Assembly (NCBI GenBank): GCA_001828855.1
Contig: MHZT01000005.1
Span: 1-64,000, forward strand
Source of the DNA: Rhodobacterales bacterium RIFCSPHIGHO2_02_FULL_62_130
GTDB taxonomy: Bacteria > Pseudomonadota > Alphaproteobacteria > Rhodobacterales > Rhodobacteraceae
Length of the DNA: 64,000 nucleotides
Direction: 5' to 3'
Shown here: positions 7,296 to 15,838 of the stretch, one piece after another
Position numbering within the stretch: position 1 is the first letter of the stretch
Layout: every line of letters begins with the position of its first letter
Translations under genes and position numbers: made by a program
Notes under the pieces: generated by a model
Seen by the model: the letters and a program-made list of their open reading frames with translations, nothing else
What the model was told of the DNA's origin: nothing
Database searches by the model: none

Positions 7296-8912
7296 TCATT
7301 GCAGCACCTTGCCTTCCGGCCAGCTTAGCAGGTGATCCAGTGTGATCTCTTCTGTCTCGCCTGCCGGAAGGTCGAACTCCCAAGCCAGAATGCCGCGCTG
7401 GCCGTCGACATCGGTCTCGGTGGGGGCTGGGTCGGCGGTGAAGGTGATCTCAAGATCTTCCTGTTCGGAATAGGGAACCTGATCGATCACGCGCAGGGGC
7501 CATGACTCGTCGGTCAGGTTTTCGATCTTCAGCACAGCGGATTCCTCGATCTGGCTGGAGCTGGTCAGGATGCCGCGATCGCCTTCGGCGCGCAGAGGCA
7601 TCGCGCGGGTCAGGCGCAGGCCTTCGATGGCGCCAAAGGCCACTTCGGTATCGGCTCCGGGCGCGATCGAGGGCAGGTAGGTGCTGCCGACCAAGGTGCC
7701 TTCGCGCATCAGAAAGGCCTGACCGGACAGCAAAATCTCGTCTGTGTCATTGGTAAAGCTGGCCAGAACAAAGGCGGTGGCGTCATAGCGCGGTACGGCG
7801 CGGGCCTGAACCTTTGGCGTGACGCTCAGCTCGTCCAAGGCAAGGCGCAGGTTTTCGACGCCGTCGGCGACATCAACGGCGGCGGGGTAGTGATAGACCA
7901 CCACATCACCCTGCACCTCGGCCCCCGCCGTCATCGGGGCGGCGGCTACAACGGGTTCGGCCATCACCTCCGCTTCGGACATGGCATCGCTGCTGTATTG
8001 CTGTCGTGCGGCTTCTTCTTCCTCATCCGCAATGCGGCGCAGGTCTGGCCAAAGCTGTGAGGGGGCAGCTTGGGCCGAAGGCTGCGCGGTCGAGACGGTC
8101 AGATCAATGCCCGCCCAGTCCTCGCCGCTGTACTGCGTGACCAGAACGCCGCGCCCGATGGTCAGGCCGGGCGTCTCTTTGCGGGTCAGTGACAGATCAT
8201 AGACCGGCTGCCAGCTTGCATCCGCGATGTAATGGGTGACGGTCAGGCGGGTTTCGCCTGTGGTCGCGGTGGTCAGGGCAACCGACAGGGCGGCATAGTC
8301 CTGATCGCCTTGCGACAGCGCATCATAGGCGGCCTGGGCATTTGCCAAGGCCTCCAGCGCGCTGGTCAGCGCCTTGTTGGCGGCAGGCAGGTCGGTTTGG
8401 GCTGCAAGGGCGGTTTCGCGCGCGGCCAGCACGCCGGTGCCGATCATGTCTGCCATGGCTTGCAGGTCCGCCACAGTCACCGCCCCGCCTTCGGCCTTCA
8501 CGCGGCGCAGGAAATCGGCCTGTGCTTCTGCGGCCTCGACGCGGGCGTTGATGTCATCCACCGAAGCTTGGGCAATGCGGACACCTGCTTCGGCGGTCTC
8601 GATCCGGGTCTTCGCCTCGGCCAGCGCGGGGCTGGTCAGCGGATCCCGCGGCGGCAGGCGGTCAGTTCGCAGCGAGAACGCCCCCAGTTGGGCGGTGTCA
8701 GAGCCAAGGCGGATCAGTTCGGGCTGGGTGGCCGAGGGCAGATCGGTGATCAGCAGTTCATGCTGGCCCGCAGGGGCAGTAAAGGTCACCTCGCGCGTCA
8801 CTTGCGCGCCTTGGGGATAGATCGTCACGGCGGTGACCTGACTTGCCGCCAAAATCTGATCGGCAAGCGCGGGGCAGGGCAACAGCAGGGCAAGCAGGGC
8901 AAAAGCGCGCAT
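7296..8912 (-). CDS. DUF4139 domain protein (mucoidy inhibitor MuiA family), secreted
   Basis: 538 residues starting at ATG 8912-8910, which has an excellent ribosome site (GGAGGATAATTTC). A signal peptide (MRAFALLALLLPCPALADQ) targets the periplasm. Residues about 25-120 match the N-terminal DUF4140 region (TIYPQGAQVTREVTF), followed by an Ala-rich coiled-coil stretch to about 215 and then the DUF4139 beta-rich domain (WQPVYDLSL, GVLVTQYSGEDW) with an acidic, low-complexity insert around residues 290-345. The biochemical function is unknown; the name comes from a factor that suppresses mucoidy. The frame remains open antisense through the next gene up to 10373, but signal peptide and ribosome site fix the start at 8912. 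Divergent from the aminotransferase, with 120 bp between them. Confidence 0.88.
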   Translation of the reverse strand: MRAFALLALLLPCPALADQILAASQVTAVTIYPQGAQVTREVTFTAPAGQHELLITDLPSATQPELIRLGSDTAQLGAFSLRTDRLPPRDPLTSPALAEAKTRIETAEAGVRIAQASVDDINARVEAAEAQADFLRRVKAEGGAVTVADLQAMADMIGTGVLAARETALAAQTDLPAANKALTSALEALANAQAAYDALSQGDQDYAALSVALTTATTGETRLTVTHYIADASWQPVYDLSLTRKETPGLTIGRGVLVTQYSGEDWAGIDLTVSTAQPSAQAAPSQLWPDLRRIADEEEEAARQQYSSDAMSEAEVMAEPVVAAAPMTAGAEVQGDVVVYHYPAAVDVADGVENLRLALDELSVTPKVQARAVPRYDATAFVLASFTNDTDEILLSGQAFLMREGTLVGSTYLPSIAPGADTEVAFGAIEGLRLTRAMPLRAEGDRGILTSSSQIEESAVLKIENLTDESWPLRVIDQVPYSEQEDLEITFTADPAPTETDVDGQRGILAWEFDLPAGETEEITLDHLLSWPEGKVLQ

Positions 8913-9032
8913 GAAATTATCCTCCAAAATCTGACAAAGCTTCGCGCTTTGCCGGCTGGCTGGCAAGCCCCGCCCCACTTGTCGGCCATTCCGCGCCCTG
9001 CCATGGTGCCGCAAGTTTCCAGAGGATGAACC

Positions 9033-10364
9033 ATGACCGCAACTCCGCTTCCCCCCAGCATCAGCGCCACCGGAAAACTGCCGAAAGTCGTGCGGGGGAA
9101 GGGCAGTTACCTTTGGGATGCCTCGGGAAAGCAATATATCGACGGGTCCGGCGGACCTGCGGTCTATTGCCTTGGGCATGGCAATGCCGAAGTGAACGAT
9201 GCAATCACGGCGCAACTGGGCCATATCGCGCATGGTTATCGCTATAACTTCACCACCGATGCGCTGGAGGAATTGACCGAGATCATCCGCACCAATGCAG
9301 GCGGCACCCTGCGCGAGATGGTCTTTGTCACCGGCGGGTCCGAGGCGGTGGAAAGCTGCATGAAGATCGCGCTGCAATACCAAACCGCCATCGGGCAGAA
9401 ATCGCGTCGTCGGTTCATTTCGCGGCAGCGGTCGTGGCATGGCAATACGTTGGGTGCGCTGGGCTTGTCGGGGTTTGCGGAGCGCACCGAGGCCTATGAA
9501 GGGGCCTTCGTGCCGTCGATCAAGCTGTCGCCCGCCAATGCCTATCGCCCGATTGCGGGGGCCACGCCGGAAACGGCGGGTGAAGCCTGCGCGGCTGAGT
9601 TGGAGGCTGCGATTCTGGCGGCAGGGCCGGAAACCGTTGCGGCCTTTGTGTTTGAACCCGTGGTGGGGGCGGCGGGGGGCTGTGTGCCTGCGCCCGAAAC
9701 CTATGCGCGCCGCGTGCGCGAGATTTGCACGAAATACGGCGTGCTGATGATCGCGGATGAGGTGATGTGCGGGGCAGGGCGTTGCGGGCCGTGGCGCGCG
9801 CTGGAAACCGACGGGGTTGAACCTGACATCATGTCGGTCGCCAAGGGGTTGGCGGGGGGCTACATGCCTTTGGGCGCTGCGGTTTGCACCACCGCCGTGT
9901 GGGAGGCGATCCGCGCCAAGGACGGGGCTTTTGGCACCGGCCACACCTTTACCGGCCACACCGCGGCCTGTGCGGCAGGGGTTGCGGTGCAAAAGATCGT
10001 AGCGCGTGAAGGGCTTCTGGCGCGGGTGGCGGCGAATGAGGTGCGGATCAAGGACTGGCTGGCCGATGCCCTGTCGGGCATTGATGCCGTTGGCGATATT
10101 CGCGGGCGCGGTCATTTCATCTGTGCCGAGCTGGTGGCGGACCGTGACACCAAAGCGCCCTTTGATCCCGAGTTGAAGCTGTTCATGCAGATCCGCCAGC
10201 AGGCGATGGAGAACGGGCTGATCTGCTATCCGGTCGGCGGCAATGTTGACGGGCAGCGGGGGGATATTGTTATCCTTGCCCCGCCCTATAATGCGACTGA
10301 TGCGGAACTGGCCGAGATTGTCGAGAAAGCCGCGCTGTCGATCCGGCAGGTGCTGCGGGCCTGA
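9033..10364 (+). CDS. Class III PLP-dependent aminotransferase (omega-aminotransferase-like)
   Basis: 443 residues. Fold type I, class III: the PLP Asp lies in MIADEVMCGAGRCG, the Schiff-base Lys is residue 271 in SVAKGLAGGYMPLGA, and the GSEAVE and SWHGNT segments that hold the phosphate and ring are present. These enzymes transfer amino groups from omega-amino acids, polyamines or amines, usually to pyruvate or 2-oxoglutarate; the substrate is not predictable here. The start ATG follows CCAGAGGATGAACC. It is probably alone; the TPR protein starts 74 bp downstream. Confidence 0.88.
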   Translation: MTATPLPPSISATGKLPKVVRGKGSYLWDASGKQYIDGSGGPAVYCLGHGNAEVNDAITAQLGHIAHGYRYNFTTDALEELTEIIRTNAGGTLREMVFVTGGSEAVESCMKIALQYQTAIGQKSRRRFISRQRSWHGNTLGALGLSGFAERTEAYEGAFVPSIKLSPANAYRPIAGATPETAGEACAAELEAAILAAGPETVAAFVFEPVVGAAGGCVPAPETYARRVREICTKYGVLMIADEVMCGAGRCGPWRALETDGVEPDIMSVAKGLAGGYMPLGAAVCTTAVWEAIRAKDGAFGTGHTFTGHTAACAAGVAVQKIVAREGLLARVAANEVRIKDWLADALSGIDAVGDIRGRGHFICAELVADRDTKAPFDPELKLFMQIRQQAMENGLICYPVGGNVDGQRGDIVILAPPYNATDAELAEIVEKAALSIRQVLRA

Positions 10365-10438
10365 TCCCATCACGCAGGCTTGAGAACGGGTGATCGGCAG
10401 ATCGTGGTAGGATGCGGCAAAGCAAAAGGGGAAAACCG

Positions 10439-10906
10439 ATGCCGCATATCCCGTCCTATCTGGTCATTGCCCTTTTCACGCTGGTCAGCTTTGCAACCTC
10501 ACCCGCGCAGGCGGTTGGCACCAGTGACGAGGCCAGCGAGTCCGAAGTTGGCATTCCCGCCTATGCCGAGGCGAAGGCCAGCATCGCTGCGGGCAATTAT
10601 ATCGCCGCGCTGCCGATTCTTTTGGAACTGACGGCGGATGAGCCGACGAATGCCGATGCGTGGAACCTTCTGGGCTTTACCCAGCGCAAACTGGGGGAGT
10701 TTGATGCTGCGGGCGTGGCCTATGACAGCGCGCTGACGATCAATCCTGCCCATCTGGGCGCGCTGGAATATCAGGGCGAGTTGTTCCTGCAAACTGGTGC
10801 GGTCGACAGGGCCAAGGCCAATCTGGAAACGCTGCGCGGCCTTTGTGGCGATTGCGAAGAGTTCGGTGATCTGGAGGCGGCGCTGAAGGCCGCAGGGCAA
10901 AGCTGA
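10439..10906 (+). CDS. Small secreted tetratricopeptide repeat protein
   Basis: 155 residues from ATG 10439, preceded by AAAAGGGGAAAACCG. A signal peptide (hydrophobic VIALFTLVSFATSPAQA) is followed by two to three TPR units: about residues 45-75 (AGNYIAALPILLELTADEP), 77-110 (ADAWNLLGFTQRKLGEFDAA, INP) and 111-140. A Cys-x-x-Cys pair (LCGDCEE) near residue 139-142 could form a disulfide. TPRs mediate protein-protein contacts; partners are unknown. Its TGA directly abuts the reversed stop codon of the next gene, forming TGATCA with no intergenic base. Confidence 0.8.
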   Translation: MPHIPSYLVIALFTLVSFATSPAQAVGTSDEASESEVGIPAYAEAKASIAAGNYIAALPILLELTADEPTNADAWNLLGFTQRKLGEFDAAGVAYDSALTINPAHLGALEYQGELFLQTGAVDRAKANLETLRGLCGDCEEFGDLEAALKAAGQS

Positions 10907-11986
10907 TCAGTCCAGCGCGGCTTCGATCTCGGCAGCAATGCCGGTCACATCCGCATCCTCGCCATTGGCCAGCACGATTACGGTGACACCGCTAGTCAGG
11001 TTACGCTGGTAATAGGTGGCGGTTCCCATCCAGCTTCCGCTGTGGCTGGCATAGGTGTCGCCACCCGCGTGTTCGATAGACCAGCCAAAGCCATAACCCG
11101 CGCCGTCTTCGTCCTCGATGGCCTCGCCGTTGGTGTAGGTGCCATTGCTGAACAGGGTTTCGGTGGCCGCTTCGGACAAAAGCGCGTGACCGGACAGGGC
11201 GGATTCATACAAGGCCAGATCGCGCAGGCTGGTAAAGACGTTGCCATCGCCCTCGGTGGCTGTGGGATCATGGCTGATGGTGAAATCGCCATCTTCGCCC
11301 GCATATCCGGTCACAACGCGGTCGGCGTCGGCGGGGGTGACAAGGGCAGTGCTGTCCATGCCCAATTCATCCCAGATACGGGATTGCAGCACCTCGGCCA
11401 GCGAGTTGGCCTCATCCGCAGCGGCGACAAGGCTGCCAAGGGTCAGATAGCCGCTGTTGGAATAGTCAAACTGACGCCCCGCCGCGTGATCAAGCGGCTG
11501 TTCTGCCAGCCAGTCCAGCACCTGCGCGTTGGTGGTTCCGGCGTTGTAATCAAGGCTTTCATCGCCCGACAGATAGTCGGTCATCCCGCCCAGATGATGC
11601 ACCAGATCGCCCACGGTCACCGGTCGCCCGCCGAAATCGGTATCGGCGAAGACCGGTAGCAGATCGGCAATCGGGGTGTCTTGGGTGTAAAGCCCGTCCT
11701 CGATTTGCAGCATCACCGCCAGCGCCGTCATCTGCTTGGACACCGAGGCAAGGTCGAACAGGCTATCGGGATCGACAGGGGACTGTGTGTCGATATCGGC
11801 AAACCCATAGCCTTGAATGTGCAGGATTTCTCCGTCCTGCATCACCAGAACGCCAAGGCCGGGCGCAGTGCTTTCGAGATAGGGGGCCACGATTTGATCG
11901 ATAGCCTCAAGCTGTGGGTCTTGTGCAAATGCGGAGGTTGGAAGGGCCATCAGAATCGCAAAAAGCGCAGTCGCAGGCTTTGGCAT
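10907..11986 (-). CDS. Serine beta-lactamase-like hydrolase (class C / esterase family)
   Basis: 359 residues from ATG 11986-11984 with a clear signal peptide (ALFAILMALPTSAFAQD). The beta-lactamase/transpeptidase-like catalytic set is complete: SVSK with nucleophile Ser81 and Lys84, YSN at 175-177, and HSG at about 315-317 in place of KTG. The HxG variant is typical of esterase, D-aminopeptidase and PBP4-like members rather than true AmpC enzymes, so antibiotic resistance should not be assumed. It acts in the periplasm. A longer frame to 12046 has no signal peptide at its start and is rejected. Convergent, end to end, with the TPR gene. Confidence 0.85.
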   Translation of the reverse strand: MPKPATALFAILMALPTSAFAQDPQLEAIDQIVAPYLESTAPGLGVLVMQDGEILHIQGYGFADIDTQSPVDPDSLFDLASVSKQMTALAVMLQIEDGLYTQDTPIADLLPVFADTDFGGRPVTVGDLVHHLGGMTDYLSGDESLDYNAGTTNAQVLDWLAEQPLDHAAGRQFDYSNSGYLTLGSLVAAADEANSLAEVLQSRIWDELGMDSTALVTPADADRVVTGYAGEDGDFTISHDPTATEGDGNVFTSLRDLALYESALSGHALLSEAATETLFSNGTYTNGEAIEDEDGAGYGFGWSIEHAGGDTYASHSGSWMGTATYYQRNLTSGVTVIVLANGEDADVTGIAAEIEAALD

Positions 11987-12062
11987 GATATGTCCCGTGG
12001 CTGGTTTGGGCCGCAGTTGGCGTCTGCCCAAGCGGTAAGATACCATCCTGCATCCCGCAACG

Positions 12063-12090
12063 AAAAAGCCCCGCCGGATCGGGCGGGGCC
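12063..12090 (-). terminator. Rho-independent terminator of asd
   Basis: On the minus strand GGCCCCGCC, a short loop and GGCGGGGC form a GC-rich stem followed by TTTTT. It sits 21 bases after the asd stop codon and separates asd from the beta-lactamase-like gene in the same orientation. Confidence 0.85.
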
Positions 12091-12111
12091 TTGGTTGGTC
12101 TTGCGGGCAGA

Positions 12112-13134
12112 TCAGCCCTTTTTCAGCACGCGGTTGCCCAGCACTTCGGCAATCTGCACCGCGTTCAGAGCAGCGCCCTTGCGAAGGTTGTCAGACACGC
12201 ACCACAGGTTGATGCCGTTATCAATCGTGCTGTCCTGACGAATACGCGAGATATAGGTGGCATAATCGCCCACACATTCGATCGGGGTGATGTAGCCGCC
12301 CGGTTCGCGCTTATCGATCACCATGATGCCGGGGGCTTCGCGCAGGATGTCGCGGGCCTCATGCTCGTCGAGGAATTCCTCAAACTCGATGTTGATCGAT
12401 TCCGAATGGCCGACAAAGACCGGAACCCGCACGCAGGTCGCGGTGACCTTGATCGAGGGATCAAGGATCTTCTTGGTCTCGGCGACCATTTTCCATTCTT
12501 CCTTGGTCGAGCCGTCGTCAAGGAACACGTCGATATGCGGGATGACGTTGAAAGCGATTTGCTTGGAGAACTTCTTCGGCGCCACTTCCTGACCGGGGAC
12601 GTAAAGGCCCTTGGTCTGATCCCACAGCTCGTCGATGCCTTCCTTGCCCGCGCCGGAAACCGACTGGTAGGTGGACACGACAACCCGCTTGATCTTGGCG
12701 CGATCATGCAGCGGCTTCAGCGCCACAACCATCTGGGCGGTGGAACAGTTCGGGTTCGCGATGATGTTCTTGTTCTTGTAGCCCATGATCGCATCGGCGT
12801 TCACTTCCGGCACGATCAGCGGCACAGCCGGATCATAGCGGTAAAGCGACGAGTTATCGATCACGATGCAACCCGCAGCCGCGGCCTTGGGGGCATAGAT
12901 CTTGGTCGCGTCCGAGCCAACGGCGAACAGGGCAATGTCCCAGCCGGTGAAATCGAAAGTATCCAGATCCTTAGTCTTGACGGTCTTGTCGCCAAAGCTG
13001 ATTTCAGTGCCAAGCGATTTACGCGATGCCAGTGCGGCAATCTCGTCAACCGGGAACTCGCGTTCAGCGAGGATATTCAGCATTTCGCGGCCCACGTTAC
13101 CCGTGGCACCCGCGACGACGACCTTATAGCCCAT
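12112..13134 (-). CDS. asd: Aspartate-semialdehyde dehydrogenase
   Basis: 340 residues, the normal length. It reduces aspartyl phosphate to aspartate semialdehyde with NADPH, the branch point to lysine/DAP, threonine, methionine and isoleucine. The dinucleotide motif GATGNVG is at residues 9-15, the active-site Cys at 130 in NPNCSTAQ, and the substrate-binding GAGKEGIDEL and RVPVFVGHSE segments are intact. The start at 13134-13132 follows AGGAGAACCCCG, a strong ribosome site; an upstream in-frame extension to 13197 is not needed. It appears monocistronic with its own terminator. Confidence 0.96.
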   Translation of the reverse strand: MGYKVVVAGATGNVGREMLNILAEREFPVDEIAALASRKSLGTEISFGDKTVKTKDLDTFDFTGWDIALFAVGSDATKIYAPKAAAAGCIVIDNSSLYRYDPAVPLIVPEVNADAIMGYKNKNIIANPNCSTAQMVVALKPLHDRAKIKRVVVSTYQSVSGAGKEGIDELWDQTKGLYVPGQEVAPKKFSKQIAFNVIPHIDVFLDDGSTKEEWKMVAETKKILDPSIKVTATCVRVPVFVGHSESINIEFEEFLDEHEARDILREAPGIMVIDKREPGGYITPIECVGDYATYISRIRQDSTIDNGINLWCVSDNLRKGAALNAVQIAEVLGNRVLKKG

Positions 13135-13224
13135 CGGGGTTCTCCTAAATCTGTCTTTGACCGTCAAAGACGCTGCCCCCTTAACGCAAGCCTTCACGCG
13201 GGGGAAGGGGTGATTGAGAAAGGC

Positions 13225-14415
13225 TTAGTCAGTGCGATCTTGCGATAACAGATAGACCAGCAGCCCTGCCGCAACAGTGGCCGCATAGAACAGGAACAGC
13301 GCGGCATAGGGGGTGGCGGGAGGGGCGCTGTTCAGGAGTGTATCGCTTGGGGTCAGGGCGGTGTGCAGCCTGCCCGTCGCCACCTGCAAGATGCCTGCCG
13401 TTCCGATTCCGAACAGGTTGATCAGCGTCACCCCGCGCCCGACCAGATGCGGTGGCAGAAAGGCGCGACCATGCGCCATGACCATCGGGAAGGACGCGCC
13501 AAAGAAGCCCACGGCGGCAAACAGCGCAACCGGCAGCCAGCCGCTGGCCTGCGCGTTAAAGGCCAGCACCACAAGGCAGACCGTCATCGCAGCATTGCCG
13601 CCGAACACCAGCCATTTGCGTGTGCCAAGCAACCGGTCCAGCGGGCCATAGGCAAAGTTGCCCACGACCATCGCCAGCCCCATGATCAGGGTGATCTGCC
13701 CGATCCGTGCGGCATCCGCGCCGAACACGTCGCTGAAATACGGACCTGCCCATAGTCCGCGCAGCCCTGCAGGAGGCGCGTAACAGGTGGCCATCATGAT
13801 CAGCACCGGCCACAGCGCGGGCATCTTCAGCAGGTCCAGCAGCGACCCTTTTGACGGGCCAGAGACGCGTTCGGGGTCGCGCACCAGAACCAAGATTGCA
13901 GCGGCGGTGATCAGCGTCACAACCGCCAGCCCCCAGACTGTGTTGCGCCAGCCGATCGACTCGACCAGCACCGATAGCGGCACGGATGCGGCGATGTTGC
14001 CAATCGACCCGACGCCAATGGTGATGCCCGCCAAAGTGCCGAAAACTTTGGCAGGAAAAGCGCGGGCAAAGATGTAGTAGGATGCCATCAGCACCGGCGC
14101 ACAGCCGATTCCGATCAGGATCATCGCCACATTGATCCATAGCGGGCCTGTCGCCAGTGCGAACACCGCAGCGCCCAGCCCCCCCACTGCCAGCAGGGCC
14201 GAGGCTGTTACCCTTGGTCCGATCCGGTCCAGCGCCCAGCCAACGGGGATCTGCATCAGCGCGAAGGCCAGAAACCAAAGCCCCGAAGCTTGGGCCAGCG
14301 ATTCCGCCGTGGCCCCGATGTCAGTGGCCAGAACCGGCGAAAGCACGGCCAGAAACGCCCGATAGAACTGCGAGAGGACATAGGCCAGCACAAGGCTGGC
14401 GATACCGGCGCGCAT
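13225..14415 (-). CDS. MFS transporter, 12-TM type
   Basis: 396 residues from ATG 14415-14413, preceded by AAAAAGGGGCCACC. About twelve membrane segments are readable; the MFS loop 2-3 signature appears as GWALDRIGPRVT and the matching second-half loop as GPLDRLLGTRKW. The substrate is unknown. Its start lies 26 bp downstream of another MFS gene in the same orientation, so the two are likely co-transcribed. No neighbouring enzyme reveals the ligand. Confidence 0.85.
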   Translation of the reverse strand: MRAGIASLVLAYVLSQFYRAFLAVLSPVLATDIGATAESLAQASGLWFLAFALMQIPVGWALDRIGPRVTASALLAVGGLGAAVFALATGPLWINVAMILIGIGCAPVLMASYYIFARAFPAKVFGTLAGITIGVGSIGNIAASVPLSVLVESIGWRNTVWGLAVVTLITAAAILVLVRDPERVSGPSKGSLLDLLKMPALWPVLIMMATCYAPPAGLRGLWAGPYFSDVFGADAARIGQITLIMGLAMVVGNFAYGPLDRLLGTRKWLVFGGNAAMTVCLVVLAFNAQASGWLPVALFAAVGFFGASFPMVMAHGRAFLPPHLVGRGVTLINLFGIGTAGILQVATGRLHTALTPSDTLLNSAPPATPYAALFLFYAATVAAGLLVYLLSQDRTD

Positions 14416-14441
14416 GGTGGCCCCTTTTTGTTGTGCCGTGA

Positions 14442-15677
14442 TCAGGTCGCTTGCGGGACCAGTTGCTTTTCGCGGATCGGTAAGTGGACGATGGCCGAGA
14501 ACACGCCGATGCCGACGCCGAACCACCAGACGGCCGTATAGCTGCCATCAAGATCATACATCTTTCCACCCAGCCAGACGCCAAGGAAGCTGCCCAATTG
14601 GTGCGACAGGAACACAAAGCCGTAAAGCGTGCCCATATAGCGCAGCCCGTAGATATGCGCGACAAGACCCGAGGTCAGCGGCACCGTGGCCAGCCACAGC
14701 GACCCCATCACCACTGAAAAGATCAGGACCGACTCGGGCGTCATCGGTAACATGATGAACAGTGCCGAGGCTATCGCCCTTCCCGTATAGATCCCCGCCA
14801 GCAGGTATTTCTTGGAATAGCGCTTGCCCAGCCACCCTGCCGTGATTGACCCTACGATATTCGCAAGGCCGATCAGCGAGATTGCCACCGCGCCAAGGGT
14901 CGAGGTGGTGGTGATCCCGATGGCGGCCAACATCCCCGACGGATCAATCGCGCCGCATTTCTCGGTGACAAAGGCGGGGAAGTGCGCGGTGATGAAGGCA
15001 AGCTGATAGCCGCAGGAAAAGAACCCCATGAAGATCAGCAGATAGGACGGGTCTTTGAAGGCGCGGATCAGCACCGTGCCAAGCGATTCCTCAAGTTCCT
15101 TTTTGGTCGCCACAGTGGGCGAGCGCAGGAAGGGCAGCGCCAGCAGGGCCGCAAGGATCACCACTGCAAAGATCACGAACACACCCTGCCACGGGTAGTA
15201 ACGCAGCAGGAACTCTGCGGTCGGCGCGCCGATTACCTGCCCCGCCGAACCCGCCGCTGTAGCGATACCCAAGGCGATAGAGCGGTTTTCAGGGCTGGCC
15301 GCACGGCCCACGATAGCCAGAATGACGCCAAAGCCGGTGCCTGCAATGCCAAAGCCGACCAGAATCTCAAGAAACTGGTGCTGCCCGGGGGTTACAGCAT
15401 AGCTGGAAAGGATCAGCCCCGCCGCATACAGGATCGCGCCCGTGATGATGGCGCGACGGTCGCCGAACCGTTCGGCAAGCGCGCCAAAGATCGGCTGCCC
15501 GATGCCCCATGCAAGGTTCTGGATCGCAATCGCCATCGAGAAATCGGCCCGCAGCCAGCCGAACTCGGCAGCAATCGGGATCTGGAACACCCCAAAGCTG
15601 GCGCGAATGGCAAAGTTGAACATCAGGATCACACAGCCTGCGATCAGAACGGGGGTAAAGAGCGCGGCTTTGGTCAT
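14442..15677 (-). CDS. MFS transporter (monocarboxylate/OFA-like)
   Basis: 411 residues, start at 15677-15675 after CAGGAGTTTCCG. Twelve hydrophobic segments, loop 2-3 motif GALAERFGDRRA, and SAGQVIGAP in TM5 resemble the oxalate/formate antiporter and monocarboxylate branch, suggesting an organic anion substrate (inference). It leads a two-gene unit with the next MFS gene. Upstream, at 15737-15751, TTGT and ACAA half-sites separated by seven bases (TTGTGATACATACAA) resemble a GntR/FadR-type operator, but no such regulator lies nearby. Confidence 0.82.
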   Translation of the reverse strand: MTKAALFTPVLIAGCVILMFNFAIRASFGVFQIPIAAEFGWLRADFSMAIAIQNLAWGIGQPIFGALAERFGDRRAIITGAILYAAGLILSSYAVTPGQHQFLEILVGFGIAGTGFGVILAIVGRAASPENRSIALGIATAAGSAGQVIGAPTAEFLLRYYPWQGVFVIFAVVILAALLALPFLRSPTVATKKELEESLGTVLIRAFKDPSYLLIFMGFFSCGYQLAFITAHFPAFVTEKCGAIDPSGMLAAIGITTTSTLGAVAISLIGLANIVGSITAGWLGKRYSKKYLLAGIYTGRAIASALFIMLPMTPESVLIFSVVMGSLWLATVPLTSGLVAHIYGLRYMGTLYGFVFLSHQLGSFLGVWLGGKMYDLDGSYTAVWWFGVGIGVFSAIVHLPIREKQLVPQAT

Positions 15678-15838
15678 CGGAAACTCCTGTGTCGGGGCCA
15701 AGGTGATCCCGCTGTCCGGCAGGGTCAAACCTATTTTTGTGATACATACAAGATTGCCCCTGCGCGGCGCGGCCTTGGCCCTGTCAAACGCATCCAAAGC
15801 GGTTTAGGCTGCGCAAAACATGCTGTTCGGAGGGTGAC

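Noticed and set aside
8934-8954. CAAAGC/GCTTTG inverted repeat in the DUF4139/aminotransferase gap as an operator
   Set aside because: Short 6-bp arms, no neighbouring regulator, expected by chance in a GC-rich genome.
8913-10373. Long minus-strand open frame continuing antisense through the class III aminotransferase (about 487 codons)
   Set aside because: High-GC antisense shadow. The true DUF4139 start at 8912 has a signal peptide and GGAGG site, and the antisense part is His/Arg/Gln-rich without any domain.
10907-11986. Resistance beta-lactamase (AmpC)
   Set aside because: Third motif is HSG, not KTG, and it is typical of esterase/peptidase members of the family.
12091-13248. 385-codon plus-strand frame opposite asd
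   Set aside because: Antisense shadow; asd has its catalytic Cys, start site and terminator.
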